64,000 nt of DNA from Reichenbachiella versicolor (GTDB lineage: Bacteria; Bacteroidota; Bacteroidia; Cytophagales; Cyclobacteriaceae), in assembly GCF_003171675.1 (NCBI RefSeq), contig NZ_QFZQ01000006.1, forward strand, positions 310,001-374,000, given 5' to 3'. Position numbers and translations under genes: made by a program. A model generated the notes under the pieces. The model did no database searches and was not told the DNA's origin. It saw only the letters and a program-made list of their open reading frames with translations. The number at the start of each line of letters is the position of its first letter. Position 1 is the first letter of the stretch. This document shows, piece after piece, positions 43,194 through 53,344 of the stretch.

Positions 43194-43548
43194 GCATTAC
43201 TGGCAAACAGTACTTCAATCTATCACTGCTAAATCCAATTTGAGCTCATCAAATTCAAATAACAACTTAAGTTATTACAATTCCATACCGTAAAAACACA
43301 AACTCCTATTGTAATATTATAATTACATATAAACATATTGCAATTCAGTATAAACAGATTAATATTCGTTGTTAGAATATCCACATTCTAATCAATGGAA
43401 TTAAGATTGCGGATCGATTGACTCATCGTAGTAACTCAAATAGTGTTCATCGTGCTAGAATCTTCAATCATCATTTACTTCACTAGAAAATTGACAATCA
43501 TACCATTCTAACGACAACTGATCTAGTCCTCTAGCTCAACTTTTCAAT
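43194..43548. other. AT-rich intergenic region upstream of ahcY leader
   Basis: No gene or repeat is visible in this interval. It precedes the putative promoter and structured leader of ahcY. Confidence 0.35.
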
Positions 43549-43556
43549 TATCTTTG
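43549..43556 (+). promoter_or_regulatory. Possible Bacteroidota -7 promoter element of ahcY
   Basis: TATCTTTG fits the TAnnTTTG -7 element of Bacteroidota vegetative promoters. No convincing TTG at -33 was found, so this is tentative. It lies about 117 bp before the ATG. Confidence 0.35.
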
Positions 43557-43574
43557 CATTCGAAAAAACGAAAC

Positions 43575-43648
43575 TTTGAAGTCTAAGATTCATTTTGGAG
43601 CGTTTTAGTCTTCCTGACTGATTCCTTATTTGTCGTCTTAGCTTCAAA
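43575..43648 (+). ncRNA. Structured leader of ahcY
   Basis: TTTGAAGTCTAAGA (43575-43588) pairs with TCTTAGCTTCAAA (43636-43648): 13 base pairs with one bulged U. The enclosed 47 nt includes an AGTC-TTCCT-GACT hairpin. It lies 24-98 nt before the ahcY ATG. I do not recognise a known riboswitch class. Confidence 0.4.
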
Positions 43649-43672
43649 CAAAAAATTGTAAACAAGATTATC

Positions 43673-44974
43673 ATGATTGATACTGAATTGAAATACAAAG
43701 TGAAAGACATCAGTTTAGCTGACTGGGGTCGCAAAGAAATTAAACTGGCTGAAGCTGAAATGCCTGGTTTGATGTCATTGAGAGAGGAGTATGGTGCTAG
43801 TAAACCATTGGCTGGTGCTAGAATCGCTGGCTGTCTTCATATGACTATTCAGACTGCCGTACTGATCGAAACATTGGTAGAACTAGGAGCTGAGGTTACT
43901 TGGTCGTCTTGCAACATCTTCTCTACTCAGGATCATGCTGCCGCTGCTATCGCTGCTGCTGGTATCCCTGTTTACGCTTGGAAGGGTTTGACTGAAGAAG
44001 AATTTGACTGGTGTATCGAACAGACTCTTTTTGCATTTGAAGATGGTAAGCCATTGAACATGATCTTGGATGATGGTGGAGACTTGACCAATATGGTTTT
44101 TGATCAATTCCCTGAATTAGTAAAAGACATTAAAGGTCTATCTGAAGAAACTACTACTGGTGTTCACAGACTTCAGGAAAGAGAGGCTAATGGTACTTTA
44201 GTTATGCCTGCTATCAATGTAAATGACTCTGTGACTAAGTCTAAATTCGACAACAAGTATGGATGTAAAGAGTCATTGGTAGATGCTATCAGAAGAGCTA
44301 CTGATGTGATGATGGCTGGTAAAGTAGCTGTTGTGGCTGGATATGGTGACGTAGGAAAAGGTTCTGCTGCTTCATTGAGAGGTGCTGGTGCTAGAGTAAT
44401 CGTAACTGAAATCGACCCTATCTGTGCGCTACAGGCTGCGATGGATGGTTTCGAAGTGAAGAAAATGGATGATGCTGTTGCTGAAGGTGATATCATCGTA
44501 ACTACTACTGGTAACAAGGACATTATAGTTGGTCGTCACTTCGATAAAATGAAGGACAAAACTATTGTTTGTAACATCGGACACTTTGATAATGAGATCG
44601 ATGTGGCATGGTTGAACGAAAATGCTAAGAAAACTGAAATCAAGCCTCAGGTTGATTTATATGACTTGAATGGTACTGAGATCATTCTTTTGGCTGAAGG
44701 TAGATTGGTAAACTTAGGATGTGCGACTGGTCACCCATCTTTCGTAATGTCTAACTCTTTCACTAACCAAACTCTTGCTCAATTAGAGCTTTGGGCTAAT
44801 AGTGACAACTATGAGAATAAAGTCTACATGCTTCCTAAACACCTAGATGAGAAAGTAGCTAAGCTTCATTTAGCGAAAATCGGTGTAGAGTTAGATGTAC
44901 TATCTGAAGAACAGGCTGAGTATATCGGTGTAACTGTAGATGGGCCATTCAAACCTGAGTATTACAGATACTAA
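43673..44974 (+). CDS. ahcY: Adenosylhomocysteinase
   Basis: Hydrolyses S-adenosylhomocysteine to adenosine and homocysteine, removing the product that inhibits methyltransferases. It has 433 residues. The ATG at 43673 is followed by [19 protein letters not shown], and it carries the family signatures ([30 protein letters not shown]) and the NAD-binding [21 protein letters not shown]-terminal PFKPEYYRY is diagnostic. It has its own promoter-like region and a long structured leader. A hairpin terminator follows. Confidence 0.98.
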   Translation: MIDTELKYKVKDISLADWGRKEIKLAEAEMPGLMSLREEYGASKPLAGARIAGCLHMTIQTAVLIETLVELGAEVTWSSCNIFSTQDHAAAAIAAAGIPVYAWKGLTEEEFDWCIEQTLFAFEDGKPLNMILDDGGDLTNMVFDQFPELVKDIKGLSEETTTGVHRLQEREANGTLVMPAINVNDSVTKSKFDNKYGCKESLVDAIRRATDVMMAGKVAVVAGYGDVGKGSAASLRGAGARVIVTEIDPICALQAAMDGFEVKKMDDAVAEGDIIVTTTGNKDIIVGRHFDKMKDKTIVCNIGHFDNEIDVAWLNENAKKTEIKPQVDLYDLNGTEIILLAEGRLVNLGCATGHPSFVMSNSFTNQTLAQLELWANSDNYENKVYMLPKHLDEKVAKLHLAKIGVELDVLSEEQAEYIGVTVDGPFKPEYYRY

Positions 44975-44994
44975 TTAGTTAAAACATATTTACG

Positions 44995-45035
44995 AAGCCT
45001 CGTTTCGACTTTATCGGAGTGAGGCTTTTTTTATT
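44995..45035 (+). terminator. Intrinsic terminator of ahcY
   Basis: AAGCCTC pairs with GAGGCTT around a 19-nt loop and is followed by TTTTTTATTTTT. It lies 21 bp after the ahcY stop. Confidence 0.85.
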
Positions 45036-45108
45036 TTTGGAGAATGCTTGTATCAGCTGACCTTGCATTAACCACCTCCTCCATCTAATTTTCAGCAAAA
45101 GTTTATTT

Positions 45109-47844
45109 GTGAAGAGAACCTTAATTTTTTTATCGATTGTCGCGGTACTAGGCGGTGCTGGGGCTACTTATTTGTTTTGGTGGAAACCAACTAATATTAA
45201 TGCATGGTCTTTTATTCCAGATAATGCCATAGCAGTATATCAACCAGCTGAGTTACGTGAATTACTGAAATCAGATGATGAGCGTAAAATTGTAAGGAAC
45301 CTAAAAAATCTACCAGAGGCTCAAGTCATTGTCGAAGAGTTTCAAACCTTAGACTCATTAGTAGAGACTGTATCTAAGGACAGTCAATTTCTTGATAGGT
45401 CACAATTATTGATCTCTATTCATCCAGGAAGTGAGTCGGCGGTCTCTCTTGCTAACCTTTATATTCTTGAAATCAACTCTACTTCATTGCAGCAGCTTTT
45501 CCAAAGTATAGAAGAGCATTTGATTGCAAATAATTTCAAGAAATCAATCAGATTATACAATAGTAAAGAGATCATTGAATACCAGAACGAGGACACGCAG
45601 TTTGCTTATATCCAAATTCAAGACTATCTGATTGCTAGCTTTTCTCCTTTCCTAGTGGATGATGCCATTCGAACGATGGAAAAGAATATTCAAAGCCCGA
45701 CCTTTTCTGACCCTGAAATACAACTAGCTATCAACCAGAAGCTGGTCGGCAATGGAAGGTTGTATTTTAACAATCAATACTTTTCTAAATACATTAATAA
45801 GTTAATAGACTCTGAACGTCACAATATTTCTTGGCTCAAATGGTTTTGTAAGCTTCTACATTTAGACTTATCTGTTTCTGATGACAGAATTGATCTGGCA
45901 GGGTTTGCCGTTTTGGACGCTGAAAAACCGAGCTACTTAGCTACATTCAAAAATGTGAGAGGTGTCGGTTTTGAAATGAAAAATGTCATTCCTGACCATG
46001 CTAATATGGTTATTCACATATCTGTAGACAATATTAAAACATGGCTTACTGATTTAAAAAAATACTGGCGAACCTACCAACCTAGTTATCTATCCAGAAT
46101 CGGAGAAATCGAAAACAAGTATTTCTTTGATTCTCAAACTTTTTTCAGTTTGTGCAAGGACGAAGTAGGTCTGTTCGTATTGGATGCAAAAAGAAGTTTT
46201 GTTCATGAAAAAATTCTGGCTATAGAACATAATGATGCCATAGTCATGGAAAAAATCCTAAGTGAACTGAGTAATACTTTGATTGAGGATTCTGTATTCG
46301 TACAGAGTGAGTATGCTGGGCGCCGAATTGGCTACCTACCACTTGATGATATACCTTCTCGTCTATTTGGTGAGATGTTTTCAGGGTTTCCTGAATCCTA
46401 CTATTGGGTATCGAATAGATTCGTATTTTTAGCTACAAGCCAACATGCATTAGAGGTGTTGATAGATGATATTGACAATGAAAATACTTGGCAGCAGTCT
46501 ATTCGCTCCAATAGATTTTTGGAGTCTACGAACGACGATTCCAATTTCAGCATATTCACAAAAGGGCAGGGAGCATGGAAAATGATTAATAATATGCTTC
46601 AATCTGACTGGTCTGGATATATAGACGAAAATCAATTGGTTTTTAATCAGCTTGAATATTCTACTGTCCAGTTTACCAAAGTGGATAATAACTTTTACAC
46701 AAACATTTCTATTCAACACCCTGGAAGACTGCAAGAGAAACAACAAGCTCAAGATTTTGAATTGGTCTCACAGCTTTCTTTTGATGTCCCTCTGATTTCA
46801 AAGCCTTTCGCAGTAAAAAGTCACAAGGACAAATCTTTAGAAATGATGGTTCAAGACTCTCTTTACAATCTCCATTTGGTAGATAAAGATCAAGAACTTG
46901 AATTGACTATCCCTCTACCTGGTAAACTCCAAACACCCGTTTTTCAAGTTGACTATTATAAAAATCGAAAACTGCAATATTTGTTTGCCTTGGATCATAG
47001 TATACATATTATAGACAGAACGGGGACTTACATTCCGGGCTTTCCTAAGGACGTACCTACTGACCCTCCTGTCAAGTTTCTATCATTAATCGATTATGAT
47101 AAGTCGAAAAACTATAGGTACATGGCTGCAACAGAAAAGAGCTACTACTATTTGTATGACAGAGAAGGCAAAAGACTGAAGGGGTGGAACCCTAAAAAAC
47201 TGACTGGCAACCCTGTGATGCCTGGACAACATTTGAGAGTAAGAAATTCTGATTTCATGCTTTTCTTACAGGATGATGGTATCGTTCATGGTTTAAGTAG
47301 AAAGGGGTTAGGTAAATCGGGATTTCCGATAGATCTAAAAGGGAGTGTATCTAGTCCGTTAAACATCTCAAAAGGTGCTACATTAAAAGATACCGAGTTA
47401 ATAGCTGTCACTAGCACTGGAGAACTCATTGAATTTAATCTAGAAGGTCAAATTCTTCGAAAAGATCAGTTTTATAAAGAAAGTATAGAGGATCTTTTTC
47501 GATTGGTCAATGCCAATGATGCAAACGACTTTATAGTCACTAAAAAGTCTGGTGCTAGACTTACAATATTTAATAGAAACCTTGAGGAGCTATTCAGTAT
47601 TCGAGTAAATAGCGATAGTCTTGAAACACAATATTATAAATTCACTCCTGGTAGTGAATTGATTATTATTTCTGATCCTGAACATGATTTGAATTACTTA
47701 TATGATATCAATGGTCGCTTGTTACATAAAGAACCTCTTCAAAGTGGACGCAAGCTAGCTGTGCTATATCATGAAGATAAAAGTCAGTATCAGATATATT
47801 GTAGTGCAGGCAATAAAATTCAAGTATTAAATCTATCGTTCTAA
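45109..47844 (+). CDS. Uncharacterised membrane-anchored protein, upstream of SLC12-type transporter
   Basis: A 911-residue protein with a single N-terminal membrane segment (LIFLSIVAVLGGAGATYLFWW) and a large extracytoplasmic part. The N-terminal half is a mixed alpha/beta region (NAWSFIPDNAIAVYQPAEL). The second half looks propeller-like (YLYDREGKRLKGW, HGLSRKGLGKSGFPIDL, LYDINGRLLHKEP). The GTG at 45109 is the only fitting start. I do not recognise a family. The gap to the transporter ATG is one base, so they are co-translated. It could be an accessory or regulator of the transporter (inference). Confidence 0.75.
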   Translation: MKRTLIFLSIVAVLGGAGATYLFWWKPTNINAWSFIPDNAIAVYQPAELRELLKSDDERKIVRNLKNLPEAQVIVEEFQTLDSLVETVSKDSQFLDRSQLLISIHPGSESAVSLANLYILEINSTSLQQLFQSIEEHLIANNFKKSIRLYNSKEIIEYQNEDTQFAYIQIQDYLIASFSPFLVDDAIRTMEKNIQSPTFSDPEIQLAINQKLVGNGRLYFNNQYFSKYINKLIDSERHNISWLKWFCKLLHLDLSVSDDRIDLAGFAVLDAEKPSYLATFKNVRGVGFEMKNVIPDHANMVIHISVDNIKTWLTDLKKYWRTYQPSYLSRIGEIENKYFFDSQTFFSLCKDEVGLFVLDAKRSFVHEKILAIEHNDAIVMEKILSELSNTLIEDSVFVQSEYAGRRIGYLPLDDIPSRLFGEMFSGFPESYYWVSNRFVFLATSQHALEVLIDDIDNENTWQQSIRSNRFLESTNDDSNFSIFTKGQGAWKMINNMLQSDWSGYIDENQLVFNQLEYSTVQFTKVDNNFYTNISIQHPGRLQEKQQAQDFELVSQLSFDVPLISKPFAVKSHKDKSLEMMVQDSLYNLHLVDKDQELELTIPLPGKLQTPVFQVDYYKNRKLQYLFALDHSIHIIDRTGTYIPGFPKDVPTDPPVKFLSLIDYDKSKNYRYMAATEKSYYYLYDREGKRLKGWNPKKLTGNPVMPGQHLRVRNSDFMLFLQDDGIVHGLSRKGLGKSGFPIDLKGSVSSPLNISKGATLKDTELIAVTSTGELIEFNLEGQILRKDQFYKESIEDLFRLVNANDANDFIVTKKSGARLTIFNRNLEELFSIRVNSDSLETQYYKFTPGSELIIISDPEHDLNYLYDINGRLLHKEPLQSGRKLAVLYHEDKSQYQIYCSAGNKIQVLNLSF

Positions 47845-47845
47845 T

Positions 47846-50068
47846 ATGGCCAAACTGATTAAGAAAGAAACCAAATTCGGTACACTTCCTGTTTTTCTGA
47901 CTGCTATATCTACCATCTTAGGAGCTGTGATGTTCTTACGATTTGGGTATTCTGTAGGTAGCGTAGGTTTCATCGGAACTATTGCCATTATATTCATTGG
48001 TCACTTAGTGACAATTCCTACTGCCATGGCTATAGCTGAAATTGCTACTAACCAAAAAGTAGAAGGTGGTGGAGAATATTACATAATCTCTAGGTCTTTC
48101 GGAATCAACATAGGTGCTGCGATAGGAATTGCTCTTTACCTTTCTCAAGCTATTAGCATAGCGTTTTATATTATAGCTTTTGCCGAAGCTTTTGATCCAG
48201 TTATTGCTTGGGTCTCCGATAACTATGAAATAATCATTAATGACAAGAGGTACATAAGTATCCCAGCGGTACTGTTTTTAAGTATTCTTATGCTGACTAA
48301 AGGTGCTGACCTTGGCATGAAGATGCTTTATATAGTAGTCGTTACACTATTTGCTTCCCTATTGTTATTTTTCATGGGAGAAACTGGATACTCGTCTCAA
48401 GTCGCAGAGGTGAGCTTTACTGAAAGGTTAACTGATAACAACAGCTTTTTCATTGTCTTTGGAATAATCTTCCCCGCATTTACTGGTATGACAGCTGGAG
48501 TAGGTCTGTCTGGAGACTTGAAAGATCCTAAAAAATCTATCCCTTGGGGGACACTCTCAGCTACCATAATCGGTATGGTCATTTATGTATTTATTGCATT
48601 CAAGTTATACACAAATGCAAGTCCAGAAGACCTAATCAATGATCAGTTGATCATGTCTAAAATTGCCCTTTGGGGACCGATCATACCAATTGGATTGGCA
48701 GCAGCTACTATTTCATCTGCCCTAGGGTCTATCATGGTAGCACCTCGAACTTTACAAGCGTTAGCTTCAGACAAAGTTTTCCCAACCGCAAAAATCAATT
48801 CCTTTTTATCTGCTGGTAGAAAAGACTCTAATGAACCTATCAATGCTACGCTCATTACAGTAGGATTAGCCTTGTTTTTCGTGGCTATGGGCAGTATAGA
48901 CACTGTAGCACAAGTGATTTCCATGTTCTTCATGGTTACTTATGGTGCTATTTGTACTATCTCGTTTTTCCAGCATTTTGCTGCTGACCCTTCTTACCGA
49001 CCAGCTTTTAGATCGAAATGGTACATATCGCTTCTTGGAGCTTTTATGTGTCTGTTTTTAATGTTCAAGATGGAGCCTGGATATGCTTTTGCTTCAATCT
49101 TCATTATGATATTAATTTATCTGGCTCTGTCGAAGACCAGTGAGGATAAGGAAGGTATGGCTAAGATATTCCAAGGGGTCATTTTTCAACTAATTAGGGA
49201 AATTCAAGTTTTCATCCAAAAAGCAGAAAAAGATGATGACAACTGGCGACCATCGGTAATTTGTATATCTGGAGATTCGTTTGAAAGACCAGCTGCTTTC
49301 GAACTCATGAGGTGGATATCTCATAGATATGGCTTCGGTACCTATCTTCATTTCATCAATGGATATTATTCTAAAGAAACAAAGGAGCTTTCTCAGGGGG
49401 AATTGAAAAGACTCATTCGAGCAGCAGACCTTTCAGACAGCAATGTTTATGTTGACACAATGGTATCTCCAAGTTATACCACGGCAATTGCACAAGCCTT
49501 GCAGCTTCCAAGTGTATCAGGTAAAGAAAATAACATGATCTTGTTTGAGTTTTCTAAGCAAAATCCAGAAGGTCTTGAAAAGATCATGAACAATTATTCG
49601 ATGGTTCGTACATCGGGGTTTGACACCTGTATATTGGCTAGTAGTGAAAAAGGTCTAGATATCAAATCTGAAATCCATATTTGGATCAAACCTTCAGATT
49701 ATATCAATTCCAATCTGATGATTTTATTAGGCTATGTGATCATTGGTCACCCTCAATGGAAAAAAGCAGAGATTAAGATTTTTGCTATCATGCCTCAAGA
49801 AAAAGTGCATGAGGAAAAAACAGAATTACTCAATTTAATCAAGGCTGGGCGACTTCCTATCTCTGCTCAGAACGTCAACATTATTAAAAAAGAAGAGCAT
49901 AAAAATATAAAGGCTATTATCAACGAATATTCTAAAGATTCTGATTTGACCATCGTTGGGTTTAGATCGGAAGCTATCAAACAGCTAGGCGAAGAACTCT
50001 TCCAAGGCTATGATGATATAGGTAATGTACTGTTTGTAAATAGTACAAAGTCTAAGATAATATCATAA
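47846..50068 (+). CDS. Na-K-Cl cotransporter-like permease (SLC12 / APC superfamily)
   Basis: A 740-residue inner-membrane secondary transporter. It opens with GTLPVFLTAISTILGAVMFLRFGYSVG, the start of the cation-chloride cotransporter fold, and has about twelve membrane segments to residue 440 (SVGFIGTIAIIFIGHLV, GMTAGVGLSGDLKDP). The last 300 residues form a cytoplasmic domain (RPSVICISGDSFERPAAFELMR, LTIVGFRSEAIKQLGEEL) like the C-terminus of SLC12 proteins. Substrates are not deducible. The start is one base after the previous stop (TAATATG). A hairpin terminator follows. Confidence 0.88.
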   Translation: MAKLIKKETKFGTLPVFLTAISTILGAVMFLRFGYSVGSVGFIGTIAIIFIGHLVTIPTAMAIAEIATNQKVEGGGEYYIISRSFGINIGAAIGIALYLSQAISIAFYIIAFAEAFDPVIAWVSDNYEIIINDKRYISIPAVLFLSILMLTKGADLGMKMLYIVVVTLFASLLLFFMGETGYSSQVAEVSFTERLTDNNSFFIVFGIIFPAFTGMTAGVGLSGDLKDPKKSIPWGTLSATIIGMVIYVFIAFKLYTNASPEDLINDQLIMSKIALWGPIIPIGLAAATISSALGSIMVAPRTLQALASDKVFPTAKINSFLSAGRKDSNEPINATLITVGLALFFVAMGSIDTVAQVISMFFMVTYGAICTISFFQHFAADPSYRPAFRSKWYISLLGAFMCLFLMFKMEPGYAFASIFIMILIYLALSKTSEDKEGMAKIFQGVIFQLIREIQVFIQKAEKDDDNWRPSVICISGDSFERPAAFELMRWISHRYGFGTYLHFINGYYSKETKELSQGELKRLIRAADLSDSNVYVDTMVSPSYTTAIAQALQLPSVSGKENNMILFEFSKQNPEGLEKIMNNYSMVRTSGFDTCILASSEKGLDIKSEIHIWIKPSDYINSNLMILLGYVIIGHPQWKKAEIKIFAIMPQEKVHEEKTELLNLIKAGRLPISAQNVNIIKKEEHKNIKAIINEYSKDSDLTIVGFRSEAIKQLGEELFQGYDDIGNVLFVNSTKSKIIS

Positions 50069-50073
50069 CTGGG

Positions 50074-50104
50074 AAGCTATTTGACACAAATAGCTTGTCC
50101 TTTT
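50074..50104 (+). terminator. Intrinsic terminator of SLC12-like transporter gene
   Basis: AAGCTATTTG pairs with CAAATAGCTT (10 bp, loop ACA) and is followed by GTCCTTTT. It lies 6 bp after the transporter stop. Confidence 0.75.
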
Positions 50105-50203
50105 AAGTAGCATCGTTTCAATTGGATGTTAAAATTGCTATATTCGTATTGTTGTTGTGGATTAAGAAGTAATTAGTCCTTTTATTTTGAGTTTTTGACC
50201 TTG

Positions 50204-50239
50204 GGGTTCATGTATCAGGTACATGAACCCTTCTTTTTT
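50204..50239 (+). terminator. Hairpin and U-tract 50 bp upstream of rimO
   Basis: GGGTTCATGT pairs with ACATGAACCC (10 bp, loop ATCAGGT), followed by TTCTTTTTT. It looks like an intrinsic terminator in the leader of rimO rather than at the end of a gene. It also shows that the frame start at 50195 is not used. Confidence 0.7.
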
Positions 50240-50290
50240 ATATACGCCTCAAGTCATCTACTTTTGCACCTCACATTAGATCATGAAGCG

Positions 50291-51610
50291 TTGAAAACAA
50301 AAGGAAGAAGAAAAGAGAAAGTCAATATTGTCACATTAGGTTGTGCAAAGAATTTAGTGGATTCAGAAGTAATATTGACGCAGTTGAAAGGAAATGATAT
50401 CGACGCTGTACATGAATCCAAAAAAAATGATGCAAATACAGTAATTATCAACACTTGTGGATTCATAGAAAATGCGAAACAAGAGTCAATTGATACTATT
50501 CTTAACTTCGTAGAGGCGAAAAAAGAAGGAATAATTGATCGAGTATTTGTAACTGGGTGTCTATCTCACAGATATAAAGATGACTTACGATCTGAAATCC
50601 CTGATGTAGATGATTACTTTGGCACTACAGATCTTAAGGGGCTATTGGCAAGATTTAAAGCTGATTACAAGCATGAACTGATAGGAGAACGCCAAAGTAC
50701 TACCGCTTCCCATTATTCACATCTTAAAATTTCAGAAGGCTGTGATCGTCCTTGTTCTTTCTGTGCTATTCCTTTGATGAGAGGAAAGCATGTCTCTCGA
50801 CCGATTGAAGAATTAGTAACTGAAGCTAAAAATTTAGTAAAGGCAGGAACGAAGGAAATTTTGCTAATTGCTCAAGACTCTACCTATTACGGGTTAGATA
50901 TCTATGGAAAAAGAAACTTGGCTGACCTAATGAGACATCTATCAGATGTAGAAGGCCTTGATTGGATACGACTTCACTATGCTTTTCCTACAGGATTCCC
51001 TGTGGACGTACTTGATGTGATGACCGAAAGACAAAACATCTGCAACTACCTAGATATTCCTCTTCAACATGGCTCTTCCAAAATCTTAAAACTAATGCGT
51101 AGGGGAACAGATCGACAAAAGACTGAAAAACTTCTTGACGAAATTAGAAATAAGGTGCCTGATATTGCTATTAGAACAACATTAATAGCTGGTCACCCTG
51201 GAGAAACAGAAGAAGATTTTCAAGAGATGATGGATTTTGTGGAACGATCTAGATTTGATAGAATGGGGGTATTTGCTTATTCACACGAAGAAGATACTCA
51301 CTCTGGTACAATGAATGACGATGTTCCTGAAGAAATAAAGGATGAACGAGTCAATGAGTTAATGGACTTACAGGAAGGCATTTCTGCTGAAATCAATGAA
51401 GGTAAAATTGGAAAAACTTTCAAAACACTTATTGACCGTAAGGATGGAGAGTTCTTCGTCGGGAGAACAGAATATGATTCACCAGATGTAGATAATGAGG
51501 TTCTTGTCAATGCAAAAGATAATTACTTACGAATTGGTGATTTTGTAAATGTAAAAATCACTGATGCTGAACCTTTTGATCTTTACGGAGAACCATTATT
51601 TAAGAAATAA
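50291..51610 (+). CDS. rimO: Ribosomal protein S12 methylthiotransferase RimO
   Basis: A radical SAM enzyme that adds a methylthio group to Asp of ribosomal protein S12. From TTG 50291 (MKTKGRRKEKVNIVTLGC) it has about 439 residues. UPF0004 cysteines are in TLGCAKNL, NTCGFI and VTGCLSHRY; the radical SAM cluster is CDRPCSFC; the TRAM domain is at the C-terminus (FVNVKITDAEPFDLYGEPL). An upstream extension in the same frame runs through a terminator hairpin, so it was rejected. An ATG just upstream (50283) is out of frame and makes a three-residue peptide that overlaps the TTG. Confidence 0.93.
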   Translation: MKTKGRRKEKVNIVTLGCAKNLVDSEVILTQLKGNDIDAVHESKKNDANTVIINTCGFIENAKQESIDTILNFVEAKKEGIIDRVFVTGCLSHRYKDDLRSEIPDVDDYFGTTDLKGLLARFKADYKHELIGERQSTTASHYSHLKISEGCDRPCSFCAIPLMRGKHVSRPIEELVTEAKNLVKAGTKEILLIAQDSTYYGLDIYGKRNLADLMRHLSDVEGLDWIRLHYAFPTGFPVDVLDVMTERQNICNYLDIPLQHGSSKILKLMRRGTDRQKTEKLLDEIRNKVPDIAIRTTLIAGHPGETEEDFQEMMDFVERSRFDRMGVFAYSHEEDTHSGTMNDDVPEEIKDERVNELMDLQEGISAEINEGKIGKTFKTLIDRKDGEFFVGRTEYDSPDVDNEVLVNAKDNYLRIGDFVNVKITDAEPFDLYGEPLFKK

Positions 51611-51675
51611 TCGAAGGAACAGGTATCTTCTGTGACGATCAGTCGTAATAGCTTGATGTTTCAAATCACGTTTAT

Positions 51676-53232
51676 ATGAAATTCAATAAAGTAGATCTAA
51701 AAGACACTAATTCTTTCTCTCAATTCTTCCTAGATTATCTGAATCAAAAACCAGATTTAGACAATTTTTACGGATTATTTCCAACTCTAAAAAACCTAGG
51801 AGAACAAATAAAAAAAAAGTCACTTAGTGAAGAAAGTCGATCTATTTTAACCGAGGCTCTAAAAGAACAATACAAAAGTTGTTCACCTAAGTCTACAGTA
51901 ATTGAAAACATAGACCTTCTTAAGAAAGAGGATACTTATACAATCACGACTGGTCATCAACTCAACATCTTTACTGGGCCTCTTTATTTTATATACAAGA
52001 TCGTAACTGCGATTAATACTTGTAAACAATTGAAAGAAGCTCACCCTGATAAGAATTTTGTGCCAGTATATTGGATGGCATCAGAAGACCATGATTTTGA
52101 GGAGATATCATATTTTTATTTATTCAATAAGAAATATCAGTGGGAGTCTCAACAAACAGGCGCTGTAGGAAGATTCGATCCAAAAGAGTTGTCTTCTATT
52201 TTAGAAGATATGCCTGAAAAGATAGATCTATTTGAAAAAGCGTACGGTACTCATGATACTTTATCAGACGCGGTAAGATATTATATCAATGAATTATTCG
52301 GGGAATATGGTGTTGTCTGTATTGATGGTGACGACAGACAGCTTAAATCCTTATTTACTCCTATTATAAAGGAAGATATTCTTTTACAATCGGCTTACCC
52401 CATTGCATCTTCCTCCAGTGAACAATTAGAAAGACTTGGCTACAAGTGTCAAATAATGCCACGAGAGATCAATCATTTCTATCTTGATGATGGTATTCGT
52501 GAGAGAATTATTGCAGATGAAAATCTGTATAAGGTTAACAATACAGATATTAAGTTTTCAAAAGAAGAGATAGAAAACTTGATAGACGCTAATCCAGAAA
52601 AATTCAGTCCTAACGTTGTCCTTCGACCAGTTTATCAAGAGGTCATTTTACCCAATCTTGCCTATATAGGGGGACCTGCTGAAATGATCTATTGGCTACA
52701 GCTTAAAGGCATATTTAATAAAAACGAAATAGCTTTTCCTATTCTGCTTCCTAGAAATTTTGCAACTATCATTCCTTCAAACCTCAATTCTAAAATTGAA
52801 AAACTCAATTACTCTGATGAGCAATTATTCATAGAAACAGCAAGACTTCAAGAGAGGTTTGTGAATGAACATTCTACTACAGAGATTACTATAGAGGAAG
52901 ATTACTTAGCATTGAAAAAAGCCTTTGATGATTTGAGTGAAAAAGCTTTGCTAGTGGATGCCTCTCTAAAAGGATTCATAGGAGCTGAATACAACAAATC
53001 ACTTAAGAGCTTTCAAAATATCGAGAAACGTCTCAAAAAATCTGAAGAACGTAAACACGAAACAGAACTCAACCAAATCGAATCTGTTAAGAAAAAGCTA
53101 TTTCCAAATGGAAGTCTTCAGGAGCGTCATGATAATTTTATGAACTTCTACTTAAATCACCCTTCTTTTATTCAAGACCTTGTTGATGGAATTGATCCGC
53201 TTGACATCAAAATGTATGTTGGAAGGTATTAA
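51676..53232 (+). CDS. bshC: Bacillithiol biosynthesis cysteine-adding enzyme BshC
   Basis: Catalyses the last step of bacillithiol synthesis, adding Cys to glucosaminyl-malate. It has 518 residues, typical for BshC, with TTGHQLNIFTGPLYFIYKI, VPVYWMASEDHDFEEI and VLRPVYQEVILPNLAYIGGPAEMIYW. The other bacillithiol genes (bshA, bshB) are not in this window. It implies bacillithiol as a low-molecular-weight thiol in this organism. The gene stands alone on the plus strand, 65 bp after rimO. Confidence 0.96.
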   Translation: MKFNKVDLKDTNSFSQFFLDYLNQKPDLDNFYGLFPTLKNLGEQIKKKSLSEESRSILTEALKEQYKSCSPKSTVIENIDLLKKEDTYTITTGHQLNIFTGPLYFIYKIVTAINTCKQLKEAHPDKNFVPVYWMASEDHDFEEISYFYLFNKKYQWESQQTGAVGRFDPKELSSILEDMPEKIDLFEKAYGTHDTLSDAVRYYINELFGEYGVVCIDGDDRQLKSLFTPIIKEDILLQSAYPIASSSSEQLERLGYKCQIMPREINHFYLDDGIRERIIADENLYKVNNTDIKFSKEEIENLIDANPEKFSPNVVLRPVYQEVILPNLAYIGGPAEMIYWLQLKGIFNKNEIAFPILLPRNFATIIPSNLNSKIEKLNYSDEQLFIETARLQERFVNEHSTTEITIEEDYLALKKAFDDLSEKALLVDASLKGFIGAEYNKSLKSFQNIEKRLKKSEERKHETELNQIESVKKKLFPNGSLQERHDNFMNFYLNHPSFIQDLVDGIDPLDIKMYVGRY

Positions 53233-53344
53233 GGATCATCTTAACTATTCAATTATACAGGTACAAAAAGCTTATTTGCTTAGTAAATCCTGTTAGAAAT
53301 AGTCCCTCGCTTGTAAGTTTGCTGTCAAAATAAGACATACAAAT

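Noticed and set aside
41974-45109. tRNA or other classic RNA gene in the ahcY upstream region
   Set aside because: No cloverleaf or acceptor-stem pattern; only the ahcY leader stem was found.
50195-50290. Longer N-terminus for RimO starting at 50195
   Set aside because: It would translate through a terminator hairpin and adds 32 residues not seen in the family.
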